Positions 18,004 to 27,800 of a stretch of 64,000 nt of DNA are shown one piece after another. Location of the stretch: positions 155,238-219,237 of the forward strand of contig NZ_KL544007.1 of NCBI RefSeq assembly GCF_000711985.1, in the 5' to 3' direction. Both the position numbers and the translations under genes were made by a program. The DNA comes from Rheinheimera texasensis DSM 17496 (GTDB lineage Bacteria > Pseudomonadota > Gammaproteobacteria > Enterobacterales > Alteromonadaceae). Position 1 is the stretch's first letter. Every line of letters starts with the position of its first letter. The notes below the pieces were generated by a model that saw only the letters and a list, made by a program, of their open reading frames with translations, was not told the origin of the DNA and ran no database searches.

Positions 18004-18933
18004 ATGATGAAAACAGCCATACAACTAGCCGCTTTGTGCTGTGCGCTGCTACTGAACAGTGCGGGTGAAGCGGCAATAAACCGGCAAGAAATGCGGCAAA
18101 GTGTGCGGCAATATGCTGCCACCCTGGACAATTCTGCCTGGTCGGTGAAAACGTCGACGGCCCTGCGCTGTGAATTGGTCCATGCAATTCCGCAATTTGG
18201 TGAAGCCCGTTTTGTCAGCACTGCCAGTAAAGAGTCTAATCTGTTATTCCAGCTGAAAATGCAGCGTCAGCCGGACGGGTACAGTCTGGCCGAAGTGTTG
18301 TCAATACCGCCGGGCTGGCGGGCCGGTGAACAAGCTAAAGCGTTGGCCGATATGAAGCTGTTAAAACAATTTGATGGCGACTTACCGAAACAGCAGGCCT
18401 GGACCATGCTGACTGAACTGGAGCAGGGCTTTAGTCCGACTTTCTATTTTGACGACTGGCACAGTCCTTATGACAAAATCGCAGCTCAGCTCAATCCAAT
18501 CCATTTCGGCCTGCCTTATCAGCAATTTAATGCCTGCATGGCCGGTTTGTTGCGGTTTACTTTTGACGATATTGCGCTGACTGTGCTGAATTATCAAAGT
18601 AACAGCGATGCGCTGACACGGGAATCTGAGGCGCGTTTACAACAAATTGCCGAATACCTGAAACACGACAAAGCTATTGCTTCGGTTGATATTGATACCT
18701 ACACCGACAGTTATGGCGGTCGTTGGATCAACGAAGAGTTATCGCGCAAAAGAGCCAAGGCACTTAAAGCATTTTTAGTCAGCGCCGGGATTGATGAAAA
18801 AGTGATCCGCACTGAAGGTTTTGGTGAAAAGCGCCACGTGGCACCGAATGACACCTTACGCGGCCGCGCGACGAACCGTCGGGCTGTGGTGCAGTTGGTG
18901 CGGGCGGAAGCGCCCAGGCTAACAATCCAATAA
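18004..18933 (+). CDS. motY: Sodium-type flagellar motor protein MotY
   Basis: MotY forms part of the T ring around the basal body of sodium-driven polar flagella, where it anchors the PomA/PomB stator. The 309-residue product has a signal peptide (about 22 residues, ending near SAGEAA), an N-terminal domain of about 150 residues unique to MotY, and a C-terminal OmpA-like peptidoglycan-binding domain (about residues 190-300, with SVDIDTYTDSYGG and RAKALKAFLVSAGI). Adjacent ATG codons at 18004 and 18007 are both possible starts. No other flagellar gene is in the window. The position next to rnt supports the call, since plain OmpA-like proteins are a possible confusion. Confidence 0.9.
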   Translation: MMKTAIQLAALCCALLLNSAGEAAINRQEMRQSVRQYAATLDNSAWSVKTSTALRCELVHAIPQFGEARFVSTASKESNLLFQLKMQRQPDGYSLAEVLSIPPGWRAGEQAKALADMKLLKQFDGDLPKQQAWTMLTELEQGFSPTFYFDDWHSPYDKIAAQLNPIHFGLPYQQFNACMAGLLRFTFDDIALTVLNYQSNSDALTRESEARLQQIAEYLKHDKAIASVDIDTYTDSYGGRWINEELSRKRAKALKAFLVSAGIDEKVIRTEGFGEKRHVAPNDTLRGRATNRRAVVQLVRAEAPRLTIQ

Positions 18934-18939
18934 ATCGTA

Positions 18940-18967
18940 AAAGAGCCCTGAATGTCAGGGCTTTTTT
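18940..18967. terminator. Intrinsic terminator between motY and mnmC
   Basis: AGCCCTGA (18944-18951) pairs with TCAGGGCT (18955-18962). TTTTTT follows on the plus strand and a shorter U tract on the minus strand; the genes converge here. Confidence 0.8.
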
Positions 18968-18969
18968 GC

Positions 18970-20850
18970 TTAACTTTGGCGTAACTTATCAAAGCGTGAC
19001 GCACTGACGAGCTGTTCGAGCTCGTCTTGCAGCGGTGACGGCTGCTGACACAATACTGAGGCTAAATGTTCTGCCAGCAATGGCGCGAACAGCAGTCCAC
19101 GGGCACCAAGACCGCCCAGCACATACAAATCTTCGGCAACACGCCCGGCAATAGGCAGATGATCCGGTACCGTTGCGCGCAGCCCGGTTTTTGATGATTT
19201 TACTGTCGCATCAGCAAACCAGGCTGGTTGCTGCAGCGCTGCATTCACCAATGCCAGGTTGGCGGAGTCGTCTGTTGCAGTACTGATGGTATTGCGATTG
19301 TCCCGGTCAAAAGTCGCGCCGACACAATGCTCACCATTAAATTCCGCCGTATCGGCCGGCGTGATATAGCCCTGATGACAAACCACGGTGCGCAGTGCCG
19401 CCATCTGCGGTGCATGTACATGGGACACCTGACCACGCACCTGATTGAGTGGCAAATGCTGGGTGGGTGCGAACTGCGTCAGATCGACACCATTACAAAG
19501 CACCAGCTGGCTGCTGCCTATTGGGCCGGATGATGTAGAAAGCTCCCAACCATTGGAGCCACGTTGTAACGCCGTCACTTCGGTATTGGCACAAAATTTA
19601 AAACTGGGCTGTTGTAAAAGCCAGTCAAGCGCCGCCTGACAAAAACGCTGAGGTGCGACCCAACCACCATCCGGGTAAAACAAGCCGCCGTACGGCATAG
19701 GCAAGCCCGCCAGTTCACTGCTCTCTTTTGCGTCCAGCACCTGAAAAAAGCCCGACGGCCAGGCGCTTTCCTGCTGGATTTTACTCTGGCGCAGCGCCAG
19801 GGCTTCGGTGCAAGCTAACGTCAGCACACCGCAAAACTGCTGCGGGAAATCAAATTGCCGGGATAGTTCCCGGTAGCGGCGACAAGCAAAACCATAAGCG
19901 GAGGCGTGAAAACGCGACACCGGGCTAAAGCTGGTTTGCAGCTGCGGGTACAAGGCACCTTGTCGGTTGTGCGAGGCACCCAAGGCGACGGTATCGTCTT
20001 TACATAGCAAACGCACCTGGCGGCCACGCTGCACCAGGGCCAATGCGGTTAAGACCGCTGCGATACCACCGCCGACCAGCGTGACGATGTCTTCGGGGGC
20101 GGAGGACGTAAAGGCAGACGGCTCTTCAGGGATAACACCCACCGCCATCTCGCGTTTGCGGCCAAAACCTTTGACCTTCTTTACCAAAAAACCAGCGCTT
20201 TGCAGGCCGCGCCGCACGATGCCGGCACTGGTAAAAGTGGCGACTGTGGTACCGGGGCCGCTTAACCGATCCATACCTTCGAACAAGCTGTCCTGCCACA
20301 TATCCGGATTTTTACTGGGGGCAAAACCATCCAAAAACCAGGCATCGGCGCGGTTCGGCAGCGGCAACGCCGGCAGATTGTCTTTGATATCCCCGAGCCA
20401 TAAGTCCAGCGTCACCGCGCCCTGGTCAAACTGCAGTCGATGACAGCCAGCAAAAGGCCGTGGATATTGCGCCAACAGCTCAGCGATGAGTGGCTGTAAC
20501 GTTGGCCAGGCGGTTAATGCCTGCGTCAAATCATTGAGAGTTAACGGGAATTTTTCGAAAGTGGAGAAATGCAGCTGCTGGCAAGTTGCGTCAGGCTGCG
20601 CCGCCCGAAACTGACGAAACGCCTGCCAGCACACCAGAAAGTTCAGCCCGGTACCAAAACCGGTTTCGATCACATGAAAACAACGTTTGGGCAACTGCAG
20701 CCAGCGTTCTGGTAATTGATTGTTGTGCAAAAACACAAACTGCGTCTCGTCGAGGCCACTTTCATTAGAAAAATAAACATCATCAAAAACGTTCGAAACC
20801 GGCGTGCCTTGTTCGTTGTAACGCAAGGTGGCGGATTGGATCTGACTCAT
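18970..20850 (-). CDS. mnmC: Bifunctional tRNA modification enzyme MnmC
   Basis: MnmC completes the 5-methylaminomethyl-2-thiouridine modification at the tRNA wobble position: its FAD domain removes the carboxymethyl group and its methyltransferase domain then methylates. The 626-residue protein has the N-terminal SAM-binding motif (ETGFGTGLNFLVCW, about residues 62-75), the DAWFLDGFAPSKNPDMW motif near residue 170, and an FAD-binding glycine motif (VGGGIAAVLTALAL, about residues 255-270) that opens the oxidoreductase half. The frame extends upstream to 21003, but ATG 20850 gives the family start (MSQIQSATLRYNEQGTPVS). It is divergent from fabB, as in E. coli. Confidence 0.97.
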   Translation of the reverse strand: MSQIQSATLRYNEQGTPVSNVFDDVYFSNESGLDETQFVFLHNNQLPERWLQLPKRCFHVIETGFGTGLNFLVCWQAFRQFRAAQPDATCQQLHFSTFEKFPLTLNDLTQALTAWPTLQPLIAELLAQYPRPFAGCHRLQFDQGAVTLDLWLGDIKDNLPALPLPNRADAWFLDGFAPSKNPDMWQDSLFEGMDRLSGPGTTVATFTSAGIVRRGLQSAGFLVKKVKGFGRKREMAVGVIPEEPSAFTSSAPEDIVTLVGGGIAAVLTALALVQRGRQVRLLCKDDTVALGASHNRQGALYPQLQTSFSPVSRFHASAYGFACRRYRELSRQFDFPQQFCGVLTLACTEALALRQSKIQQESAWPSGFFQVLDAKESSELAGLPMPYGGLFYPDGGWVAPQRFCQAALDWLLQQPSFKFCANTEVTALQRGSNGWELSTSSGPIGSSQLVLCNGVDLTQFAPTQHLPLNQVRGQVSHVHAPQMAALRTVVCHQGYITPADTAEFNGEHCVGATFDRDNRNTISTATDDSANLALVNAALQQPAWFADATVKSSKTGLRATVPDHLPIAGRVAEDLYVLGGLGARGLLFAPLLAEHLASVLCQQPSPLQDELEQLVSASRFDKLRQS

Positions 20851-20955
20851 CAGCAAGTCCGTATTAGAAAAAAATTGCACAAAGTTGCGCATTTTAACTT
20901 GTTTGTCATGCTGGCGGCTAATAGTGTGAGCAGGTGAGTGTACAACTGTGCGCTG

Positions 20956-20972
20956 AAATTGGACCAGTTGAC
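20956..20972. promoter_or_regulatory. Candidate FadR-like site upstream of fabB
   Basis: The minus-strand reading CAACTGGTCCAATTT contains the full left half of the FadR consensus (AACTGGTC) but a poor right half. It lies just before a TTGACG / TACAAT promoter with a short 12-base spacer (20968-20973 and 20986-20991). In E. coli FadR activates fabB from about -40, so position and target are suggestive, but the match is partial. Confidence 0.3.
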
Positions 20973-21026
20973 GGGAAAAAGCCCGTACAATGGCCGCGAA
21001 CACTATTTTTTTACGCTGGAGTCAGA

Positions 21027-22241
21027 ATGAAAAGAGCGGTAATCACCGGATTGGGCATAGTTTCAAGTATCGGTAACAACAAAGCAGAAGTATTGGCCTC
21101 CCTGCAGGAAGGCCGTTCCGGTATCAGCTTTGCGCAGGAATTTGCCGATTTTGGGCTGCGTTCTCAGGTCTGGGGTCAAATCAACATTGACACTGCTGCT
21201 CTGATTGATCGTAAAGCGTTGCGTTTTATGGGCGACGCCGCTGCTTATGCGTACATCTCAATGGCCCAGGCCATTGCAGATGCAGGTTTGACGCCAGAGC
21301 AAGTCTCCAATCCACGTACCGGTCTGGTCGTGGGCTCTGGCGGTGCTTCGTCAAAAACACAAATTGAAGCCGCAGATATTCTGCGTGAAAAAGGCGTCAA
21401 ACGCGTTGGCCCTTATGCTGTGCCAAAAACTATGTCATCGACTTGTTCTGCCTGCTTAGCAACGCCGTTTGAAATCAAAGGCGTGAACTATTCCATCAGC
21501 TCTGCCTGCGCCACCAGCGCGCATTGTATTGGCCATGCGGTGGAACTGATCCAGCTCGGTAAACAAGACGTGATTTTCGCCGGCGGCGGTGAAGAAGTGC
21601 ACTGGACACTGGCAATGGAATTCGACGCCATGGGCGCGTTGTCGAGCAAATACAACGACACGCCAACTCAGGCTTCACGCACTTATGACGCGAACCGCGA
21701 TGGTTTTGTTATCTCCGGTGGTGGCGGTATTCTGGTGATTGAAGAGCTGGAACATGCCTTAGCCCGTGGCGCGAAAATTTATGCCGAAGTGGTGGGTTAC
21801 GGCGCGACTTCAGATGGTTACGACATGGTGGCGCCAAGTGGTGAAGGCGCGGTGCGTTGTATGCAAATGGCGCTGGCCGATGTGAAAGCGCCAATTGACT
21901 ACCTGAACACTCATGGTACCAGTACACCGGTCGGTGACGTCAAAGAACTCGGTGCTATTCAACAAGTGTTTGGCGGTAAGAGCCCGGCGATTAGCGCGAC
22001 TAAAGCGATGACCGGTCACGCTTTGGGTGCTGCGGGTGTGCATGAAGCGATTTATTCATTGCTGATGATGGAACATGGTTTTATTGCACCGTCTATCAAC
22101 ATCGGTGAGCTGGATGCGGCGGCAGAAGGCCTGAACATCATCACCAAGCCAACCGCTGCGAACTTAAACACTGTAATGTCGAATAGCTTTGGTTTTGGTG
22201 GCACCAATGCCACGCTGGTGATGCAAAAATTTAACGGCTAA
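21027..22241 (+). CDS. fabB: 3-oxoacyl-[ACP] synthase I
   Basis: FabB condenses malonyl-ACP with acyl-ACP and is the elongation enzyme essential for unsaturated fatty acids. The 404-residue product begins [18 protein letters not shown]. It carries the Cys-His-His triad at Cys161 ([10 protein letters not shown]), His296 ([11 protein letters not shown]) and His331 ([12 protein letters not shown]). ATG 21027 follows a TGGAG ribosome-binding site; the frame extends upstream to 20934 only by chance. It is a single gene with its own terminator, divergent from mnmC. Confidence 0.98.
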   Translation: MKRAVITGLGIVSSIGNNKAEVLASLQEGRSGISFAQEFADFGLRSQVWGQINIDTAALIDRKALRFMGDAAAYAYISMAQAIADAGLTPEQVSNPRTGLVVGSGGASSKTQIEAADILREKGVKRVGPYAVPKTMSSTCSACLATPFEIKGVNYSISSACATSAHCIGHAVELIQLGKQDVIFAGGGEEVHWTLAMEFDAMGALSSKYNDTPTQASRTYDANRDGFVISGGGGILVIEELEHALARGAKIYAEVVGYGATSDGYDMVAPSGEGAVRCMQMALADVKAPIDYLNTHGTSTPVGDVKELGAIQQVFGGKSPAISATKAMTGHALGAAGVHEAIYSLLMMEHGFIAPSINIGELDAAAEGLNIITKPTAANLNTVMSNSFGFGGTNATLVMQKFNG

Positions 22242-22261
22242 GCCGGTCAGACCATTGAAAT

Positions 22262-22286
22262 AAAGCCACCTACGGGTGGCTTTGTC
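22262..22286 (+). terminator. Intrinsic terminator after fabB
   Basis: AAAGCCACC (22262-22270) pairs with GGTGGCTTT (22275-22283) around loop TACG. The T tract is short and interrupted. Confidence 0.65.
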
Positions 22287-22387
22287 GCTTCTGGCACGAT
22301 GAAATCTGCCGACTACATGGCGCAGAGTTGGTGTTCTGACATAGAATGCGGCGCAGTTTGTTATGCCTGTGCTGACCGGAGTTGCCG

Positions 22388-23497
22388 ATGAAAATTTATG
22401 CCGATGACAATATGCCGCTGGCCCGGGAGTTTTTCGCCGATTTAGGCGACGTCACCTTGTTTTCTGGTCGCAATGCCGAGGCTGCGGAGTTGGCAGATGC
22501 GGATATTCTGCTGGTGCGCTCTGTGACCAAAGTCAATGCTGCGCTGCTGGATGCCAATCCCAATATTCGTTTTGTCGGGACCGCCACCATCGGCACTGAT
22601 CATCTGGATCTGGCGTATTTGCAGACGCGTGGCATAACCCACACCAACGCGCCGGGTTGTAATGCGCAGTCGGTGGTGGAATATGTACTGAGCTGCCTGT
22701 TTATCCTGGCGGAGCAACAAGATAAACCACTCACTGAATTCAGCGTTGGTGTCGTTGGCGTCGGTCAAATCGGTAAACGACTGGTGGCGGCGTTGCTGGC
22801 GCTAGGCGTCTGCGTGCTGCAAAATGACCCCTTGCGGGCGGCTGAAGCTGATTTTCCTCATCTTGACCTCGATACTTTATTAGCAAGCGCCGATGTGGTC
22901 AGTTTGCATGTACCGCTGGTGCGTAGCGGCGCTTATCCGACTTTTCATTTATTAGATGCCAAACGGCTGGCGGCCTTACCGGCCACAACAGCACTGATTA
23001 ATGCCTGTCGCGGTGAAGTGGTTGATAACCAGGCGCTGTTGGCGCAAGCCCGTGCCGGCGTGCGCCGGCCTTTGTTTCTCGATGTCTGGGAAAACGAGCC
23101 GGCGATTGAACAGGCGCTGCTGCCGTATTGTGATATTGCCACTGCGCATATTGCCGGTCACAGTGTTGAAGGCAAAGCCCGCGGCACTGAAATGTTGTAT
23201 CAGGCGGTGTGCCAGTTGCTGGGCGTGACGCCAACCAAGACCCTGGCCGAGTTTTTACCGGCCGCCGCCATTGAAAAGCTGCAAATTTCGCCAAATTTTA
23301 GACTTTTAGATGTCCAAAATCTCTGCCGTATGTTATATGATGTCCGGCGTGACGATGCATTGTTCAGACGGCATCTGGTCACGCATGGGTTTGACTGGCT
23401 CAGAAAAACCTACCCGCCGCGGCGGGAATTCAGTTCAGTGTGCCTGCAGGGGCAGGTGCCAGATTATTTAATTCGTTTAGGTTTCAGCCAGAAATAA
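22388..23497 (+). CDS. pdxB: Erythronate-4-phosphate dehydrogenase
   Basis: PdxB oxidises 4-phosphoerythronate in the DXP-dependent pyridoxal phosphate pathway. The 369-residue enzyme has the D-2-hydroxyacid dehydrogenase layout: a Rossmann motif (GVVGVGQIGKRLVAAL, about residues 118-133), the catalytic Arg in NACRGEVVDN, the Glu in WENEP and the His in HIAGHSVEGKARG. The C-terminal dimerisation domain special to PdxB is present. ATG 22388 has CGGAG seven bases upstream and yields the usual MKIYADDNMPLA start; a TTG at 22382 is the only other candidate nearby. It begins the long pdxB-to-purF run of plus-strand genes. Confidence 0.97.
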   Translation: MKIYADDNMPLAREFFADLGDVTLFSGRNAEAAELADADILLVRSVTKVNAALLDANPNIRFVGTATIGTDHLDLAYLQTRGITHTNAPGCNAQSVVEYVLSCLFILAEQQDKPLTEFSVGVVGVGQIGKRLVAALLALGVCVLQNDPLRAAEADFPHLDLDTLLASADVVSLHVPLVRSGAYPTFHLLDAKRLAALPATTALINACRGEVVDNQALLAQARAGVRRPLFLDVWENEPAIEQALLPYCDIATAHIAGHSVEGKARGTEMLYQAVCQLLGVTPTKTLAEFLPAAAIEKLQISPNFRLLDVQNLCRMLYDVRRDDALFRRHLVTHGFDWLRKTYPPRREFSSVCLQGQVPDYLIRLGFSQK

Positions 23498-23512
23498 AGG
23501 GGAACAAACCAA

Positions 23513-24532
23513 ATGGCTCAGCAATTTGACGTCGCAGTATTAGGCGCTACAGGTTTGGTCGGTCAGCATTTGATCGAAATTCTGCAGCAGCGCGATTTTC
23601 CGGTACGCAATCTTTACCCATTGGCCAGTAAACGCTCTGCCGGTGGCACAGTGACATTTCATGGTAAACAGGTAGAAGTGCTGGATGCTGAGACCTTTGA
23701 CTGGACCAAAGCGCAAATTGGTTTGTTCTCAGCTGGCGGCAGTGTGTCGGCAGTTTATGCGCCAAAAGCGGCCGATGCTGGTTGTATCGTCATCGACAAC
23801 ACTTCACATTACCGCTACGAAGCGGATATCCCGTTAGTAGTGCCTGAAGTCAATGCCCATGCGATTGCCGATTACCGCAACCGCAACATCATCGCCAACC
23901 CGAATTGTTCAACTATCCAGATGCTGGTGGCGTTAAAGCCAATCCATGATGCCGTTGGTATTACCCGCGTCAACGTGGCGACCTATCAGTCAGTGAGCGG
24001 CGCCGGTCAGCAGGGCATTGAAGCTTTAGCATCTGAAACAGCACAGCTGCTGAATGGTCGTCCGATTGAATCGACCGGCAAGTTTTCACGTCAGATCGCT
24101 TTTAACGTTATTCCGCAAATCGATGTCTTTATGGACAACGGTTACACCAAAGAAGAAATGAAAATGCACTGGGAAACCCAGAAAATCATGGGTGATGACA
24201 GCATTTCGGTAAACGCCACCGCAGTGCGGGTGCCGGCGTTTTATGGCCACGCCGAAGCGGTGCATATCGAAACCCGTTCGCCAATCAGTGTCGAAGAAGT
24301 TAAAGCACTGCTGGCGCAAGCGCCGGGCGTGGTGTTGTTAGAAGACAACGCCGAATTCCCGACCCAGGTCAGCCATGCCCAAGGTCAGGATGATGTGTTT
24401 GTTGGCCGTATTCGCAAAGACCTGTCGCATGAACATGGGTTAAATCTCTGGGTAGTGGCCGACAACGTGCGTAAAGGCGCCGCGACGAACAGCATTCAAA
24501 TTGCTGAACATCTGATCCGCGATTATTTGTAA
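23513..24532 (+). CDS. asd: Aspartate-semialdehyde dehydrogenase
   Basis: The enzyme reduces L-aspartyl-4-phosphate to aspartate-4-semialdehyde, the branch point to lysine/diaminopimelate, threonine and methionine. The 339-residue protein starts with the NADPH-binding motif VAVLGATGLVGQHLIEIL and has the catalytic cysteine in NPNCSTIQM (Cys132). The substrate-binding Arg and His are probably in the GKFSRQIAFNVIPQ and AFYGHAEAVHI segments. It occupies the position between pdxB and fimV/truA that the paralogue usg holds in E. coli. E. coli Usg is a non-dehydrogenase relative, whereas here the cysteine is intact, so I call it a functional dehydrogenase. Confidence 0.94.
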   Translation: MAQQFDVAVLGATGLVGQHLIEILQQRDFPVRNLYPLASKRSAGGTVTFHGKQVEVLDAETFDWTKAQIGLFSAGGSVSAVYAPKAADAGCIVIDNTSHYRYEADIPLVVPEVNAHAIADYRNRNIIANPNCSTIQMLVALKPIHDAVGITRVNVATYQSVSGAGQQGIEALASETAQLLNGRPIESTGKFSRQIAFNVIPQIDVFMDNGYTKEEMKMHWETQKIMGDDSISVNATAVRVPAFYGHAEAVHIETRSPISVEEVKALLAQAPGVVLLEDNAEFPTQVSHAQGQDDVFVGRIRKDLSHEHGLNLWVVADNVRKGAATNSIQIAEHLIRDYL

Positions 24533-24549
24533 ATTCCGCTGATGTTAAC

Positions 24550-24574
24550 AAAGGCCCTTAGGGGCCTTTTTTGT
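24550..24574 (+). terminator. Intrinsic terminator after asd
   Basis: AAAGGCCC (24550-24557) pairs with GGGCCTTT (24562-24569), and the hairpin runs into TTTTTTGTTTTT. The remainder of the gap up to fimV (to 24830) holds a CTGTCGACAG palindrome (24619-24628), a GACAGGC/GCCTGTC hairpin (24634-24655) and a -10-like TAGAAT, but no gene. Confidence 0.85.
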
Positions 24575-24830
24575 TTTTGCTGAGCCTGGTTCTGGCGCCA
24601 TATTAATCAAGTGCCTGACTGTCGACAGGGTGTGACAGGCAAGTTGGAGCCTGTCGCAGCATCAATTCTGCACCTTTTGGCTAATCTGGTTTAGAATCTG
24701 CTGAAAGAGCCGCAAATTGTGGAACATTGTTTGCAGAGCGACTATATCCAATGGCGGATACAGCACTCAGGCGTTCAGTCCGGATGCAATGGGCATCCAG
24801 CTGGATCCAATGGTTGTTAGGGAATATTGC

Positions 24831-27800
24831 ATGCTTCTGATGCGAATTTTGCTCATTCTGTTTACCGTCAATTTTATGACGGCAGCCTGGGCTGAATCGA
24901 CGGCGCGCTTACGCGGTCCAAAAGAATTTGATACACCGGCAGTGACCCGGCTGGGACCATTGTCGGCGCAGGACACTTTGTGGCGCCTGGCAGAACAGGC
25001 GAGACCAGATAAACGCGTCAACATGTATCAGATGATGTTTGCGCTGTATCAGCGCAACCCTGACGCCTTCCTCGACGATAACTTTAATCATCTGAAACCG
25101 GGCGCTTTCCTCGAAGTGCCCGGCATTCGCGACATTCTGGCAATTGACCCGGTGATGGCACAGCGTAAGTCTGAAAATGACGACCGTGTCTGGGCAGAAA
25201 AAATCCGCAAAGCTGCGCAGTTGAAACCGGAAGACCATTCCGCCAAACAGGTTGATATCGCTAAAGCGCAACAAGAAATTACCGATGAGTTGAACCGGGT
25301 GGAGGCGCAGCAGACCGAGCAAATGTCTGATTTGCGTGACCGGCTCGGTGCATCTATGGCCAACGTCGAAACCATAGTGCAGGAAAATACCGCGCTGAAG
25401 AAACAGCTCGACACTGTGGTTTCAGAACTGTCGAATGTGAAGCAGCAACTGGACAAAGACAGTGAGATCCAGACCCAGCTGCAACAGTTGCTGCAGCAAC
25501 AAACCGAAATGCTGGAACAGCAGCGTGAACAGATCCGCAAACAGCAGGAAGGGTTTAACTTTGCCGAGACCTGGCAAAATCTTGCCAACAGCCCGGCCGG
25601 TTGGATCCTGGCGGCGGCATTGCCGGCTGCGCTGGTGTTGTTTGGGGTGGTGTTACTCATTCGCCGTAAGAGCAAAAAAGCTGCCGCAGCAGTGTCAGCA
25701 GCCACTGCCAGCCCGGCGCTGGATCCAAATTATAAATCGCCATTGCCACCGCTCGATGACAGTCTTGATTTTGATGAAAGCAGTCTGATTAACCTGGATG
25801 ATTCTTTACTCAATGACAATCTGAGCAGCGGCATCCGGCTGGACGACGATTTCGACCGGACGCCTGCCAGAAAACCGGCGATGGCCAGTTTTGATGATGA
25901 TGATTTGCTGGATGATCATTTGGATCTGGGCTCCGATAACAGTAAAACTGCCGGCGCTTTTGGCCTGGACGATTTACTGGACGATCCACTGGAGCCGCCG
26001 CCGGCACCAGCGAAGGCAGAACCTTTTGACCCGGACAATATTTTATCCGGCGATGCGCTGAGCAACTTACTGGATGCTGACGAGCCAGCCTTTGAAGCCA
26101 AGCAGGCCTTTGATCCAAATAATATTCTTTCTGGCAACGAGCTCAGTTCGCTGTTTGATAATCTGGCAGACGATGATGATGATCCGGATGCGATTTTTAA
26201 TCAGGCTTTAGCGGCACAACAGGCCAAGCCTGAGGTGACAGCTGAAGCTGAGCCTGAATCCGACTTGTTGACGGACCCGCAGGTGTCGGCAGCAGCGCTG
26301 GCCTTTGCAGCAGCGGAAGCCGCTGAATCAGACGAGTTGCTGGAAGAAATCGAGTTGGATTTACCTGGCGAAGAGCCAGTCGCTACCTCGGCTGTGGCAT
26401 TAGATGATGATGACTTTGATATTGATGCGCTGGTCGCTCAGACTCAGGCTGGCGCCGGTGCAGCGGCCGCCGAGCCTGTTGCGGCAGCGCCGTTACCGGC
26501 TGATGACAGCGACGACTTTGATATCGACGCATTATTAGATATGACACAAGCCACTGAAGCCACAGTGCCAGTTTCGGCTGAAGTTGAATCGGAAGCGCCG
26601 CAACAGGCTTTCGACAGCTCTGAATTAGAAGCATTTGCTGAATCGCTGGCCGAAGAGCAGCTTGCTGTAGAGCAGACAGTTGAAGATTTACCGGTCACTG
26701 CGTCGGAAGAGGAAGCACTGGAGGCCGCAGAGGCCTTTGAGTCTGACGAGCTGCTGGCGGCAGACGACGAATCAGGTCTGTTGGATGAACTGGATGAGAT
26801 CCTCAACGAAGTTGCCGAGATCCGGGCACAATCACAACAGGCGAAACAATCACTGCAAGAGCTTGAATTACCTGAAGATGCAGTGACGCAGGCGTCTGCC
26901 GACATCGCAAATGCTGAGCTTAGTCTGGCCGATTTCAGCGCTATGTTAACAGAGCCATCTGCAGAGGATGAACCCGCCGAAGCTGAACTGGCGCCGGCGG
27001 CAGTCGCAGCAGCTGAAGCAGACGCTGCGCCAGCCGATGATTTTATCGATATCGAAGAGCTGATGCTCGAGGATGGTGCCGGCACTGAAATTGAGGCAGA
27101 GCTGGCGGCTGAAACTGCGGCAGAAACAGAATATTTGTCCGAATTCGCCGGTTTGGAAGAAATGGCAACAGAAATGCCGGACCTGGGCCTGTCGGACGAT
27201 AACTCGGTCGCCCGGGTTTATGAAGGCATTTCGTCGGTAGAGAGACCAAGCAAAGTGCTGGACGAGTATCCGGATTTACAACTCGACGATGCGGAACAGG
27301 CGGCGATTTTTCCGGAAGAGTTGATCGATACCGCTGAAGAGCCAGCCCTGACTGCTGAACAATCTGAGTTACATCAGCTGGATGATGTGAACTTTGATGA
27401 GTTGTTGTCGGGCCTCGATGAATTCGCATCACCAGTTGCAGATCCGTTGGCGGATCAGCATAAAGCCGCAGAAGTGCTGGCGGAGCTTGAACAGTTACAA
27501 CAAAGCCAAAGCCGTTATAGTCCCGAAACCGAGCCAGTTGAATTGCCGGATTTTGTCAATATCGACAAGTTACTGGCGGCGACGGAAGACCAGCTTGAGC
27601 CTGATGCTGAACTAAAAACGCTGAATATCGATGTAGGTCTGGCCGATTTTGAAGATTTGATTGCTGCTGACGAGGTTGGTGATGTCGACCATGCTGACGG
27701 CGGATTTGCCGGACAACTGGATTTAGTCCGCGCCTATATCGAGATTGGTGATGCGGACAGCGCTAATCATCTGATAAAAGAGATTATGGCGTCCGAAGCA

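Noticed and set aside
25088..25705. 205-codon minus-strand frame inside fimV
   Set aside because: Ser/Cys-rich, low-complexity antisense of the FimV coiled coil; no ribosome-binding site and no family resemblance.
26444..27085. 213-codon minus-strand frame inside fimV
   Set aside because: Almost only Ser and Ala, the mirror of the Ala/Asp/Glu-rich acidic region on the plus strand.
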